Shown: positions 23,897 to 36,700, counted from the stretch's first letter. The stretch is DNA of 64,000 nucleotides from Thermochromatium tepidum ATCC 43061 (GCF_009664085.1 NZ_CP039268.1:729501-793500), one strand, 5' to 3'. A program made the numbers and translations. Notes: generated from the letters alone by a model not told the origin.

Positions 23897-26026
23897 TCGA
23901 CGATAGCTGAGGGCCGAATCACCCGCCGGCCATTGCCCCTTGAACCTGTTGGTCGCCTCCGGGCCGCTGAAGACCAGAATGCTGGATTGGCCGTAGTGCG
24001 GCAGCTTGCGCGCCAAGGCGGGCAGGGCCGCGGGAAGGCGCGTGGCCATCCAGGCTAAGGGTTGATCGGCGATCTGACGGGTCAGCACCAGGCTGTCGCG
24101 CGCCGGATCGATCTGTGCCTGGGCGCCGTTGAGCTCGAGACGTGGGGCCTGCTCGGCGTCCAGGGTCAGGCCAAAGTCGCTGGACCCCTGGGCAAAGGCG
24201 GGGAGATGGCGGTTCTCCCAGCCGAGCAGCCAGATGGGCCGATCGTGCGGCAGGCGCTTGAACTCCAGATCCTCGGCGATGTGCCAGCCGGGATGTCCAG
24301 TCTGCCAGCGCTCGGCCAGGCGGCGATAGCCCGAACGGAGCGCCTCGGGGGCGGCGGCTGGGATCAGGATCAGACCCTGTTCGGCCCCAAAGAGTGCGCT
24401 CAGGGTCACGGGCAGCTCGCCCGGGGCCAGGGCGCGAAAGACCTCGAACTCGGGGTCGAGGCGCAGACGCACCGGCTCAGACTGGAAGGCGAGGTCGAAG
24501 CGGGTCGCGCGCGCCTGACTGGGGATCGTTTCGGTGATGGTGTCGCCCGAGGCGAGCTCGATGACGAGCGGCAGACGCAGGGGGAAGGGCGGTTCGGATT
24601 GGGTCTGGCGGATCAGACCGCGGATCCGATAGCCTTCGGGGGCGCTTTGGATCTCGACCTCCTCCAGCGCCAGCCGCGGTGCGCCGGTGTGCTCGGTCCA
24701 GGCGGCAAAGAAGGCGCCCAGATCGCGCCCACTCACCCCCTCGAAGGCGCGGCGCAGATCGGCATAGCCGGCGACCCGAAAGCGGTGGTCGGCATAGAAG
24801 CGCCGCAGACCCTGGATGAAGGCGTCATCCCCCAGCTCGCGCTTCAGCATGTGGAAGACCATGGCCCCCTTGTTGTAGCCGATGGCCTGGGTGTCCGCCC
24901 CATGCCGCTGCACGAACGCGGTGAGCGGAAAGTCCCGCCCCTGGCGCACAAAGTCGGCAAAGCCCTTGAGCATAGTGCGCCGCGCCTCGACCCCGCGTCC
25001 GGCCCGCTCCATGAACCAGTAGTCGGCCAGATAGTTGGTCAGCCCTTCGCTCCAATTGCCTGCGTCATAATCCACATAGACCCCGTTGCCCCACCAGTTG
25101 TGTAGGATCTCGTGCGGGTAGGAGGTCTCGAGGATGAACGGCAGACGGATGACCTGGGGACCGAGCAGGGTGAAGGATGGCATGCCGTAGCCCGATTCCC
25201 AGACGTTTTCGACCAGGGCGAATTTGGCGAAGGGGTAGGGGCCGATGAGGTCGGAATAGAAGGCGAGATACTCCAGCGTGGCATCCAGATAACGCTCGGC
25301 GAGTGCCGGGTCTGGTTCGCGCAGATAGACCTGGGCCTCGGCCGGTACGGCCTCCGAGCGCCTGCGATAGATGTTAAAACGACCGGCGATCAGATAGAGG
25401 TCGTCCTGGGGTTGCGACTCGGACCAGTGTGAGCGCCCGGTCGGCGGATCTGTTGTGCCCGCACCCTGACTGATCGCCGACCAGCCCTCGGGCAGGCTGA
25501 CATCGAGCACGAAGGCGTGCTGGGCTTCGGGGAGACGCGGGTACCAGCCGCTGGTGCCGGCGAGAAAGACGCCCTCCGGGGCGATGGTCCCGCGCGACCA
25601 CGGATGCGCGCGCCCGAGGCCTTCGTTGATCTGTTCCAGGTCATGGTGGATACGCCCGCCATAGGCGAGGGTCACGGGGCCGGGTGTCTTGCGGTGCAGG
25701 CGATATTCCGTCAGATGCTCGAACTCGGTGACACGGGTCAGGTCGGCCTCGCCGGCGACGATCTTCGGATCGAGTCCGGTATGCAGGATCAGCGACCAGG
25801 TGTCTTTGGCGGCGGGGAGCTGTATCCGGTCTCTGGCCTCGATCCGTCCGTGCTCGGGGTCGATCCGGACCTCGAGCTGGTGCTGGATCAGGGACTCAGA
25901 GGCGAGCACCCGGCTAGACAGGGTCGGCTGGCTGACAAGCAGTGGCGGCATCAGCCAGAGGGCGCGCGCCATGCGCGCACCCCACAGCCGCAGAACAGAC
26001 CAAGCGCATCGGATGTCATCTGCCAT
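23885..26026 (-). CDS. M1-family zinc metallopeptidase, exported
   Basis: The 713-residue protein has the zinc site H-E-I-L-H-N-W-W-G (His305, His309) with the third ligand Glu327 in W-S-E-G-L. A substrate-binding-type segment W-E-S-G-Y-G-M-P-S-F takes the place of the usual G-x-M-E-N. The N-terminus carries a hydrophobic stretch (about 20-40) that could be a signal peptide. The C-terminal ~180 residues differ from classical aminopeptidase N and have no assigned role. The ATG at 26026 follows AGAGG; an in-frame extension to 26056 is less likely. Substrate unknown. Confidence 0.75.
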   Translation of the reverse strand: MADDIRCAWSVLRLWGARMARALWLMPPLLVSQPTLSSRVLASESLIQHQLEVRIDPEHGRIEARDRIQLPAAKDTWSLILHTGLDPKIVAGEADLTRVTEFEHLTEYRLHRKTPGPVTLAYGGRIHHDLEQINEGLGRAHPWSRGTIAPEGVFLAGTSGWYPRLPEAQHAFVLDVSLPEGWSAISQGAGTTDPPTGRSHWSESQPQDDLYLIAGRFNIYRRRSEAVPAEAQVYLREPDPALAERYLDATLEYLAFYSDLIGPYPFAKFALVENVWESGYGMPSFTLLGPQVIRLPFILETSYPHEILHNWWGNGVYVDYDAGNWSEGLTNYLADYWFMERAGRGVEARRTMLKGFADFVRQGRDFPLTAFVQRHGADTQAIGYNKGAMVFHMLKRELGDDAFIQGLRRFYADHRFRVAGYADLRRAFEGVSGRDLGAFFAAWTEHTGAPRLALEEVEIQSAPEGYRIRGLIRQTQSEPPFPLRLPLVIELASGDTITETIPSQARATRFDLAFQSEPVRLRLDPEFEVFRALAPGELPVTLSALFGAEQGLILIPAAAPEALRSGYRRLAERWQTGHPGWHIAEDLEFKRLPHDRPIWLLGWENRHLPAFAQGSSDFGLTLDAEQAPRLELNGAQAQIDPARDSLVLTRQIADQPLAWMATRLPAALPALARKLPHYGQSSILVFSGPEATNRFKGQWPAGDSALSYRRPPP

Positions 26027-26115
26027 GATGGAGCCTCTGTTTAGGTGTGTTGTCATCTATCCGTCTCCACATCTTTCGTGCAAGATGGCCCCTGATTTGA
26101 CCACCCAGGATTGCG

Positions 26116-27069
26116 ATGTCTGACTCAACGCCTCTGAGTTTCACGATCTTAGGTACGGGCGCGCTTGGCGGCTTTTATGGTTCTCGGTTGCTCCTGGGTG
26201 GCGCGACCGTGCGTTTCATCGCCCACAGCGATGTCGATTGGATTCGCGCGCACGGACTGCGCGTCGATTCGCCGCTCGGCGACCACCTGTTCCATCCGGT
26301 TGAGGTCTATGCCAGCTCAGATCTGATCCCGCCGAGCGCGGTGGTCTGTATCGGGCTCAAGACGACCCTGAACGATCGGCTGCCCGAGCTGCTCGCACCC
26401 CTGGTCGGCGCGGGGACGGTCATCCTGAACTGGCAGAATGGTCTGACCCTAGAAGAGGAACTGGCGGCGTGCTTTCCACAGGCCGTCGTGATCGCCGGGC
26501 TCTGTTTTCTGTGCTCGAACAAGGTCGGGCCCGGGCATATCGTGCATCTGGACTATGGTCGCATCAGTCTAGCGGCCCGGGATGAACCTGGGCTCGTCTG
26601 GCTGCCGCGGCTGCAAGCGGCCTTTGGTGCCGGCGGCATCGAGACCGATGTCCAGCCCTCGCTGCCGGCAGCGCGCTGGCGCAAGCTGGCCTGGAACATC
26701 CCGTTCAACGGGCTATCGGTGCTGCTCGACCGCAACACGGATGCCATCATGGCCGATCCCGAGGCGCGCGCCCTGGCCGAGCGTCTGATGCATGAGGTCG
26801 CCGCGGGCGCAGCGGCCTGCGGGGTCCCCTTTGCGCCCGACTTCATCCCCCAGCTCCTTGCGGCCACCGAGCGCATGGCCCCCTATGCGCCGAGCATGCG
26901 GCTCGATTTCCTGGCCAAGCGCCCGCTCGAGGTCGAGTATCTATACCGCCGTCCACTGCGTGAGGCCGCACGGCACGGCGTGCGGATGCCAGGGGTCGAG
27001 ACCATCGCCGCTCAGCTGAGCCTCCTCGATCGGGCGAATCGGGGCGATTCGGCAAGCGGCGCCGAGTAG
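26116..27069 (+). CDS. panE: 2-dehydropantoate 2-reductase family protein (PanE/ApbA)
   Basis: The 317-residue protein has an N-terminal NADPH-binding Rossmann motif, L-G-T-G-A-L-G-G-F-Y-G, and a C-terminal helical domain with the family segment K-L-A-W-N-I-P-F-N-G-L. PanE reduces ketopantoate to pantoate in coenzyme A synthesis. Paralogues with other substrates are common, so specificity is not certain. AGGA lies seven bases before the ATG. It is monocistronic and convergent with glgP. Confidence 0.75.
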   Translation: MSDSTPLSFTILGTGALGGFYGSRLLLGGATVRFIAHSDVDWIRAHGLRVDSPLGDHLFHPVEVYASSDLIPPSAVVCIGLKTTLNDRLPELLAPLVGAGTVILNWQNGLTLEEELAACFPQAVVIAGLCFLCSNKVGPGHIVHLDYGRISLAARDEPGLVWLPRLQAAFGAGGIETDVQPSLPAARWRKLAWNIPFNGLSVLLDRNTDAIMADPEARALAERLMHEVAAGAAACGVPFAPDFIPQLLAATERMAPYAPSMRLDFLAKRPLEVEYLYRRPLREAARHGVRMPGVETIAAQLSLLDRANRGDSASGAE

Positions 27070-27121
27070 TGTCCTCTCTTCGCACGGGAGAGGGGAGAGC
27101 GGCCCGTACAGGAAAAGGGCT

Positions 27122-29632
27122 TCAAGCCACCGGCCTCGGCGCTACGGGCTGCAGACGCCAGATGTCGCGGTTGTAGTCAGCGATGGTGCGATCCGAAGAG
27201 AAATACCCGCTGTGCGCGGTATTGAGGATGCTCATGCGTACCCAGCGTTCGCGATCGCGATAGGCCAAAGCCGCGCGTTCCTGGGCCTCGATATAGCTCC
27301 TGAAATCCGCCGCCGTCATCCAGGGGTCATGCGGATTGCGAATCGAGTGGATGATCGGGTCGAAGAGCCCGCCCTCGAATTGGTTGAAATACCCGGACTC
27401 AAGCAGGTTCATCACCTCTCGTAGTGCCGGATCATTGGCGATGATGACATTGGGGTCATAGTGTCCGCGCAACGACTCCACGCCCTCTGCCGTCAGACCG
27501 AACAAAAAGAAATTGTCCTCACCGACCTGGTCGCGGATCTCGATATTGGCCCCATCGAGCGTGCCGATCGTCACGGCACCGTTCATCATGAACTTCATGT
27601 TGCCGGTCCCAGAGGCCTCCTTGCCGGCGGTCGAGATCTGCTCCGAGAGATCCGTCCCGGGCGCGATCACCTCCATCAGCGACACCCGGTAGTCGGGCAC
27701 GAAGGCCATGCGCAGCAGACCAGAGGTGGCTGGATCCTTGTTGACGACGCGCGCGACATAGTTGATCAGCTTGATGATCAGCTTGGCCATGAAATAGCCG
27801 GGCGCCGCCTTGCCGCCGATCAGTATGCAGCGCGGCGTCCAGTCTGCGGTGTCGCCGTGTTTGATGCGATTGTAGAGATGGATGACATGCAAGACGTTGA
27901 GCAACTGGCGCTTGTATTCGTGGATGCGCTTGACCTGGACATCGAACATGGCCTCGAGCGGGAAATCGACGCCGCAGAGGTCGTGGATCTGCTCGGCGAG
28001 CCTGGCCTTGTTGGCCTGCTTGATCGCGTGCCAGCGCGCGCGCAAGGCGCTGTCCTCAGCATAGTGGGCTAGACGCGATAGCTGTTCCAGATGGCGCGTC
28101 CAGCCCGTCCCGATGGTTTCGTTGAGCAGGTCGCGTAGGCCGGGGTTACACATCGCCAGCCAGCGGCGCGGCGTGACCCCATTGGTCTTGTTGTTGAATT
28201 TCTCGGGCCAGAGTTCATAGAAGTCGCGAAACAGTCCCTCGACCAGCAGCCGTGAGTGCAGCGCCGCCACGCCATTGACCGAAAAGCTGCCGACGATCGC
28301 CAGATAGGCCATGCGCACCTGGGGGTCATGTCCTTCCTCGATCAGCGACATGCGCCGCAGACGGTCGATGTCGCCCGGCCAGCGCAGGGCGACCTCGTCG
28401 AGGAAGCGGGCATTGATCTCGAAGATGATCTCCAGGATCCGCGGCAGGAGCTGGCGGAACAGCCGCACCGGCCAGCGCTCCAGGGCCTCGGGTAGAAGCG
28501 TGTGGTTGGTGTAGGCCAGGGTGCGGCGGGTGATGTCCCAGGCCTCGTTCCATTCCAGATGGTGTTCGTCCAGGAGCTGGCGCATCAGTTCGGCCACGGA
28601 CACCGCCGGGTGGGTGTCGTTGAGCTGGAAGCAGTTCAGCTCGGCGAAGCGGCTGAAGTCATGTCCGTGCAGACGGATCCAGTCGCGCAACACGTCCTTG
28701 AGGCTGGCGCTGGCGAGGAAATACTGCTGACGCAGCCTGAGTTCCTTGCCGTTCTCGCTGGCATCATTGGGATAGAGCACCATGGTGATGTGCTCGGCGG
28801 CGTTCTTCTGCGCCACGGATTCGGTGTAGCTGCCGGCGTTGAACTCGTCGAGGTCGAATTCGTCAGTGGCCGCCGCCTTCCACAGTCGTAATGTATTGAC
28901 GGTGTCGTTGCGATAACCTGGCACCGGGACATCATAGGGGATGGCCAGCACATCATGGGTGTCGACCCAGCGCACGACGATGCGCCCGTTCTGGTCGCGA
29001 TGGGTCTCGGTACGACCGCCGAACTGGATGCGTTGGGTGAACTCGGGGCGCTCGATCTCCCAGGGATGGCCTTCGCGCAACCAGTGATCCGGCTCCTCGA
29101 CCTGAGCGCCGTTCTCGATCACCTGGCGGAACATGCCGTATTCGTAGCGCAACCCGTAGCCGCGTACCGGCAGTTGCAGGGTGGCGCAGGAGTCTAGGAA
29201 GCAGGCCGCAAGCCGGCCCAGACCGCCGTTACCCAGACCCGGATCCGGCTCGGTCGAGGCGATCTCTTCCAGTTCCAGCCCCAGGGTACGCAGACCGCGT
29301 GCCACCGCTTCGTCGAGATCCAGGTTGAAGGTGGCATTGGACAGCGCCCGCCCCATCAGGAATTCCAGCGACAGGTAATAGGCGCGCCTGCAACCGGACT
29401 CGTCATAGGCCTGACGTGTGGTCTTCCAACGCTCCATCAATCGATCGCGCACTGTCGTGGCCAGTGCCTGATAGGGGTAATGGGCCGATAAGCACTGACG
29501 ATCGCGTCCGAAGGTATGGACGTAATAGTGCTTGAAGTCGTGCGCGATCCCATCGGCGTCGAGCGACAGCGGTGGCAGATCAAAGGTAGAGTCGTTGGGG
29601 CAGTTCTTGATGAGCTTGGTCGATGAAGACAT
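27122..29632 (-). CDS. glgP: Glycogen phosphorylase
   Basis: The 836-residue enzyme matches the usual length of bacterial glycogen/starch phosphorylase. Visible landmarks are Y-Y-L-S-L-E-F-L-M-G-R near residue 85, G-L-G-N-G-G-L-G-R-L-A-A-C-F, and the pyridoxal-phosphate region E-A-S-G-T-G-N-M-K-F near residue 665. It releases glucose 1-phosphate from glycogen. The in-frame extension to 29812 is rejected because it overlaps the upstream 100-residue gene and lacks family similarity; AGGATT precedes the ATG at 29632. It is probably the last gene of a minus-strand unit starting at 32450. Confidence 0.95.
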   Translation of the reverse strand: MSSSTKLIKNCPNDSTFDLPPLSLDADGIAHDFKHYYVHTFGRDRQCLSAHYPYQALATTVRDRLMERWKTTRQAYDESGCRRAYYLSLEFLMGRALSNATFNLDLDEAVARGLRTLGLELEEIASTEPDPGLGNGGLGRLAACFLDSCATLQLPVRGYGLRYEYGMFRQVIENGAQVEEPDHWLREGHPWEIERPEFTQRIQFGGRTETHRDQNGRIVVRWVDTHDVLAIPYDVPVPGYRNDTVNTLRLWKAAATDEFDLDEFNAGSYTESVAQKNAAEHITMVLYPNDASENGKELRLRQQYFLASASLKDVLRDWIRLHGHDFSRFAELNCFQLNDTHPAVSVAELMRQLLDEHHLEWNEAWDITRRTLAYTNHTLLPEALERWPVRLFRQLLPRILEIIFEINARFLDEVALRWPGDIDRLRRMSLIEEGHDPQVRMAYLAIVGSFSVNGVAALHSRLLVEGLFRDFYELWPEKFNNKTNGVTPRRWLAMCNPGLRDLLNETIGTGWTRHLEQLSRLAHYAEDSALRARWHAIKQANKARLAEQIHDLCGVDFPLEAMFDVQVKRIHEYKRQLLNVLHVIHLYNRIKHGDTADWTPRCILIGGKAAPGYFMAKLIIKLINYVARVVNKDPATSGLLRMAFVPDYRVSLMEVIAPGTDLSEQISTAGKEASGTGNMKFMMNGAVTIGTLDGANIEIRDQVGEDNFFLFGLTAEGVESLRGHYDPNVIIANDPALREVMNLLESGYFNQFEGGLFDPIIHSIRNPHDPWMTAADFRSYIEAQERAALAYRDRERWVRMSILNTAHSGYFSSDRTIADYNRDIWRLQPVAPRPVA

Positions 29633-29670
29633 GCGCTGGAATCCTGGTTGCGAAGTGCCCTTTTGGGCGT

Positions 29671-29973
29671 TCAGTTGGAGGCCGTCGGGGTCTCGGGTTG
29701 GAGGCTCGGCAGAGGAGAGTGTCCCTGTTTGAAATCCTCGCGCAGGCGTTTGAGCAGACGTCGGCGCTCGTCGGGTCCGGCCACCATCAGGGCCGCGAAG
29801 GCCGCGCGCCATTGAACCATATACTCATAATCAGCCGGGCGATCGGTATAGAGCATGATGGCGGTGCAATAGTCGGCTGCCTTCAGATAGTCCTTAAAGG
29901 GCGTCTCGGTCGGAACCAGCAGTGAGGCGACGACCCGACGGGCCCGATTGGAGGCCTTGTATTGAACGCTCAT
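29671..29973 (-). CDS. Unknown 100-residue protein upstream of glgP
   Basis: A small basic protein, M-S-V-Q-Y-K-A-S-N-R-A-R-R-V at its start, with a helical centre (A-A-D-Y-C-T-A-I-M-L-Y) and a Pro/Ser-rich tail. No membrane segment or known motif. It lies seven bases after the DUF2939 gene and 38 bases before glgP, so it is likely co-transcribed. Coding assignment rests on its position and reasonable codon use. Confidence 0.55.
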   Translation of the reverse strand: MSVQYKASNRARRVVASLLVPTETPFKDYLKAADYCTAIMLYTDRPADYEYMVQWRAAFAALMVAGPDERRRLLKRLREDFKQGHSPLPSLQPETPTASN

Positions 29974-29980
29974 GGGGCTT

Positions 29981-30550
29981 TCAGTCGTACATCAGGGTAA
30001 CTTGCCAGGCGAGTCCTTTGAGTTGGAGTCTCAGGTTGAGCGGCGATGCCAGGGGTGCGCGCTCGATCCGGATCCGCAGATCGTCCGGTGCGCTGAAGAA
30101 GATCTCCGAGATCGACGCCCAGATCCCCGGTCCCTGGAGTGTTGGGATCAACAGAAACTGCTCGCGTACCCAGTCGAGCGTCACCAACCGCTGGAGCGCC
30201 GCGACGCCATGCTGACGGATCCCTGCCTCCAGCCAGTCGATGAAGCTGTCCGAGACCGCCTCGATGAGACTGCTCCGGTCCTTGTCGAGCCGGCGGGCGA
30301 TCTCGTCGCGCACCGCGCCCAGGTCCACCAGGGCAGCGACCTTGGCCTGATCCCCAGCCAGGACCGCATGCTCTAGACGCCGGAGGGTGCCATAGGGCCA
30401 GAGACCATAGCCCAATGTCAAGACCAGGATCAGGATCGCCGCATGCGTCAGTGTAAGACGCACGCGCGACCAAATCTGTTGCAGCCAGGACCAGTGCGAT
30501 CTGTGCCCGCTGAGGACGAGGGTAGGCCGGGGCGCGGTGGTCTCAGGCAT
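29981..30550 (-). CDS. DUF2939 family membrane-anchored protein
   Basis: The 189-residue protein has one N-terminal transmembrane helix (about 35-52). The following soluble domain has the DUF2939 pattern: a tryptophan/tyrosine-rich start G-Y-G-L-W-P-Y, R-R-L-E-H-A-V-L-A-G-D and D-L-G-A-V-R-D-E. Function is unknown. The ATG at 30550 overlaps the end of the ABC-F gene by eight bases, suggesting coupling. Confidence 0.65.
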   Translation of the reverse strand: MPETTAPRPTLVLSGHRSHWSWLQQIWSRVRLTLTHAAILILVLTLGYGLWPYGTLRRLEHAVLAGDQAKVAALVDLGAVRDEIARRLDKDRSSLIEAVSDSFIDWLEAGIRQHGVAALQRLVTLDWVREQFLLIPTLQGPGIWASISEIFFSAPDDLRIRIERAPLASPLNLRLQLKGLAWQVTLMYD

Positions 30551-32450
30551 CGTCGGTCTGGAAGTTCTCAATGGCCTCGCTCACCTCCAGCCAGGCCGTC
30601 TCGGTATCCTCCAGGTCGGCCTGGAGTCGGCGTTGTTCGTCCAGGAGCCTGAGCAGGCGATCCTTGGCGGCTGGTTCGTAGAGTTCGGGCGCGGCCAGCT
30701 CCTGTTCCAGCGCGGCACGGCGTTCGCCCAGCTCGGCGAGCCGTCGCTCCAGGGCCTTCTCGCGCGTGCGCAGGGGTTGCAGTGCCTTGCGCGCCTCGGC
30801 GGCCTGACGCCGCTGCTGCTTGCGCTCGCTGCCGCGTTCGCTCGGGCCTGAATCCTTCGATCGCCGTTGCTGGTCCTGGAGCTGGCGTCCGGCAAGCCAG
30901 GCCGGATAGTCGTCGAGGTCGCCGTCGAACGGACGCACTGCACCGCCGTCGACCAGCCAGAGCGTGTCGCTCGTGACGCGTAGCAGATGGCGATCGTGTG
31001 AGACCAGCACCAGTGCCCCATCGAACTCCTGGAGCGCCTCGGCTAGGGCCTGACGCATCTCCAGATCCAGATGGTTGGTCGGTTCGTCCAAGAGCAGCAG
31101 ATTGGGGCGCTGCCGGATGATGAGCGCGAGCACCAGCCGCGCCTTCTCCCCGCCCGAGAGCGGCGCGACCGGTTCCAGGGCCCGATTACCGGCGAAGCCG
31201 AAGCCGCCGAGATAGTCGCGCAGGGCCTGTTCGGTCGCCTGCGGGTCGAGACGACGCAGATGGGCGAGCGGGCTGTCGTCGGGGCGCAGTTGATCGAGCT
31301 GATGCTGGGCGAAATAGCCGATCTTGAGTTCCTGGGCGCGCTCGCAACGCCCAGATTGAAGCGGCAGGGTGCCGGCCAGGACCTTGATGAGTGTGGACTT
31401 GCCGGCGCCGTTGCGTCCGAGCAGACCGATGCGGTCGCCGGGGGCGAGGCTGAATCCGACCCCATCGAGCACAGTCCGCTCGCCATAGCCGGCGACGGCC
31501 GCCTCGAGCCGCAGCAGTGGGCGTGGTAGATGGTCGGGCGGCTCAAAGCCGAAGCGGAAGGGTGAGTCGACATGAGCCGGGGCGATCCGCTCCAGGCGTT
31601 CGAGTGCCTTCAGGCGGCTCTGGGCCTGACGCGCCTTGGTCGCCTTGGCGCGGAAGCGCTCGACAAAGCGGCGCATCTGGGCGATCTGGTGTTGCTGGCG
31701 CACATAGGCAGACTGCTGTTGGGCGAGACGTTCGGCCCGTTGGCGCTCGAAGGCCGAATAGTTGCCCATGTAAAGCGTCAGACGCCGGTGTTCCAGGTGC
31801 AGGGTATGACCGACCACCGCGTCGAGGAAATCGCGGTCGTGCGAGATCAGGATCAATGTGCCCGCATAGGCCTTGAGCCAGCCTTCGAGCCAGATGACGG
31901 CGTCGAGATCCAGATGGTTGGTCGGCTCGTCCAGGAGCAACAGGTCCGAACGGGACATGAGGGTGCGGGCCAGGGCCAGCCGCCTCCGCCAGCCACCCGA
32001 ATAGCTGTCGACCGGACGTCGTTCCTCGCCGGGCGCAAAACCCAGACCATGCAGCAGCCGTGCGGCGCGGCTGGTGGCCTCATAGGCGCCGATCGACTCC
32101 AGTCGTCCGTGCAGCTCGGCCTGACGCAGACCCTGGCCGGACGCCTCGGCCTCGGCCAGCTCGGACTGGAGCCGGCGCAGTTCGCGATCGCCGTCGAGTA
32201 CGAACTCGATGGCCGGGCGATCGGTGTCCGGGGTATGCTGGGCGACATGGGCGATCTCCCAGCCGGGCGGGATCACAACCTCGCCGGCCTCGGCGTGCAA
32301 CTCGTCGCGCAGCAGGGCGAGCAGGCTTGACTTGCCGCAGCCGTTGGCCCCGACCAGTCCAACCTTCCAGCCCGGATAGAGGCTGAGTGTGGCCCCTTCG
32401 AGCAGCCGATTGGGGCCGCGACGGAAACTCAGGTCTTTCAGTTGCAGCAT
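30543..32450 (-). CDS. yheS: ABC-F family ATPase, YheS-like
   Basis: The 635-residue protein has two ABC ATPase domains, with Walker A G-A-N-G-C-G-K-S-S (about 36-44) and G-R-N-G-A-G-K-S-T (about 345-353). Two signature motifs are present (S-Y-S-G-G-W-R-R-R and P-L-S-G-G-E-K-A-R). A charged linker joins the domains and a C-terminal coiled coil follows. No membrane part is present. ABC-F proteins act on ribosomes; the length and layout fit the YheS branch better than Uup. It is the first gene of the unit ending with glgP. Confidence 0.85.
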   Translation of the reverse strand: MLQLKDLSFRRGPNRLLEGATLSLYPGWKVGLVGANGCGKSSLLALLRDELHAEAGEVVIPPGWEIAHVAQHTPDTDRPAIEFVLDGDRELRRLQSELAEAEASGQGLRQAELHGRLESIGAYEATSRAARLLHGLGFAPGEERRPVDSYSGGWRRRLALARTLMSRSDLLLLDEPTNHLDLDAVIWLEGWLKAYAGTLILISHDRDFLDAVVGHTLHLEHRRLTLYMGNYSAFERQRAERLAQQQSAYVRQQHQIAQMRRFVERFRAKATKARQAQSRLKALERLERIAPAHVDSPFRFGFEPPDHLPRPLLRLEAAVAGYGERTVLDGVGFSLAPGDRIGLLGRNGAGKSTLIKVLAGTLPLQSGRCERAQELKIGYFAQHQLDQLRPDDSPLAHLRRLDPQATEQALRDYLGGFGFAGNRALEPVAPLSGGEKARLVLALIIRQRPNLLLLDEPTNHLDLEMRQALAEALQEFDGALVLVSHDRHLLRVTSDTLWLVDGGAVRPFDGDLDDYPAWLAGRQLQDQQRRSKDSGPSERGSERKQQRRQAAEARKALQPLRTREKALERRLAELGERRAALEQELAAPELYEPAAKDRLLRLLDEQRRLQADLEDTETAWLEVSEAIENFQTDDA

Positions 32451-32607
32451 GAACTCTTGGTCAACCGCGTCTAGGTGATCGACAATTTTCGCGCGAAGAT
32501 TGTGTTGTGTTCAGGCACTGTTCGCCAACGATTCGCATACCCTAGCCCTTATCCACTCGCGGGGGAGGGGTTGGGGAGAGGGAAGACCAGGCGAAACCTC
32601 ATCCCAA

Positions 32608-33936
32608 TCAACGCGCCACCGCCTCGATCCACCCACCGGCCACCCGGATCCGGAGCCAATCGCCCGGTGCGACCTGGGCGGGGTCACGGACGATCTCGTC
32701 CTTGGGCCAGCGGGTCAGGATGGCATAGCCCCGACTCAGGGTTCCCAGCGGACTGCGCGCCTCTAGTCCGGCGACGGCGCGCAACAGCCGTTCGCGCCGA
32801 TGTGTCAGCAGTTCGGACTGAGCACGGCGCAGACGGCGTTCCAGCGCCTCCAATCGCCAGCGTGCACGCTCGATCCGATGCACGGGTATCTGGCGTTCGA
32901 GCCGCTCGACGACCGGTTGCAGACGCCGGCGGGCCTCACCGAGCCGGTTGGCGATGAGCGTGCGCAGTCGCCACTCGGCGCGATCCAGCCGCTGGATCTG
33001 TTGCTGAAGCCGCGCCATCGGGTGCAATAGATTCAGGTGGCGCCGGCTCGCGTCCAGGCGCTGACGAGCCGTGTCGAGTCGACGCTGCTGGGCCGCGACC
33101 AGTCGGTTGAAAAGCATCGCCACGCGCTCGCTCAGATGCGCGCCCGAGGGCGCGACCAATTCCGCTGCCGCCGAGGGCGTGGGCGCGCGCTGGTCGGCGA
33201 CCAGATCGGCGATGGTGAAATCGATCTCGTGTCCGACGCCGCTCACCACTGGGATCCTGGATGCACGGATGGCGCGTGCGAGCCGCTCGTCATTGAAGGC
33301 ATTGAGATCCTCCAGCGAGCCGCCGCCGCGCGCCAGGATCAGGACATCGCAGTCAGCACGCGCATTGGCCAGCTCGAGCGCGGCGATCAGAGACTCGGGC
33401 GCCGACTCGCCCTGTACCAGGGCCGGATAGATCAGTACGGGTAAGGCCGGGAGGCGCCGTTCGAGCAGGGTGATCAGGTCGCGCACCGCTGCGCCGGTTG
33501 GCGAGGTGATGAGTCCGACCTGACGCGGGAAGGCCGGGAGTGGACGCTTGAGCGCCGGGTCGAACAGCCCTTCGGCGGCGAGGCGCTGTTTGAGCTGCTC
33601 GAACGCCAGTCGTAGCGCCCCCGCGCCATCCAGTTCCAGATGCTCGATGAGGAGTTGGAACTCACCCCTGGGCTCATAGAGCGAAACCTGCGCGCGTGCC
33701 ACTACCTGTTGTCCGTTGGCCAGGGCAAAGGTCAGCCGCTGACGCTTGGAACGCCATAGCACGCATCGTACCTGGGCCCCGGCATCCTTGAGGCTGAAAT
33801 AGAGATGCCCCGAGCTGGGTTGGGAAAAGTTTGAGATCTCGCCGCGTACCCAGAGCAGCGGAAAGCCGGTTTCGAGTACAGCACGTGCCTCGCTGACCAG
33901 ACGCGAGACGCTGTGGATGTCGCGTGAGAAACCCAT
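32608..33936 (-). CDS. xseA: Exodeoxyribonuclease VII large subunit
   Basis: The 442-residue protein has an N-terminal OB-fold (W-V-R-G-E-I-S-N-F-S). The catalytic domain follows with G-L-I-T-S-P-T-G-A-A-V-R-D, the glycine-rich I-L-A-R-G-G-G-S-L-E-D-L and G-H-E-I-D-F-T, and then a long coiled-coil part. With XseB it degrades single-stranded DNA to short oligonucleotides. The ATG at 33936 is preferred over the in-frame TTG at 33954. It is divergent from guaB. The downstream gap 32451-32607 holds a G-rich stretch typical of a dispersed repeat. Confidence 0.93.
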   Translation of the reverse strand: MGFSRDIHSVSRLVSEARAVLETGFPLLWVRGEISNFSQPSSGHLYFSLKDAGAQVRCVLWRSKRQRLTFALANGQQVVARAQVSLYEPRGEFQLLIEHLELDGAGALRLAFEQLKQRLAAEGLFDPALKRPLPAFPRQVGLITSPTGAAVRDLITLLERRLPALPVLIYPALVQGESAPESLIAALELANARADCDVLILARGGGSLEDLNAFNDERLARAIRASRIPVVSGVGHEIDFTIADLVADQRAPTPSAAAELVAPSGAHLSERVAMLFNRLVAAQQRRLDTARQRLDASRRHLNLLHPMARLQQQIQRLDRAEWRLRTLIANRLGEARRRLQPVVERLERQIPVHRIERARWRLEALERRLRRAQSELLTHRRERLLRAVAGLEARSPLGTLSRGYAILTRWPKDEIVRDPAQVAPGDWLRIRVAGGWIEAVAR

Positions 33937-36696
<2,760 letters not shown>

Positions 36697-36700
36697 GAAC

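Noticed and set aside
32520-32590. G-rich segment GGGGGAGGGGTTGGGGAGAGGG downstream of xseA as a functional G-quadruplex
   Set aside because: It looks like the common dispersed repeat found between genes in many GC-rich genomes. Folding potential exists but nothing ties it to a function here.
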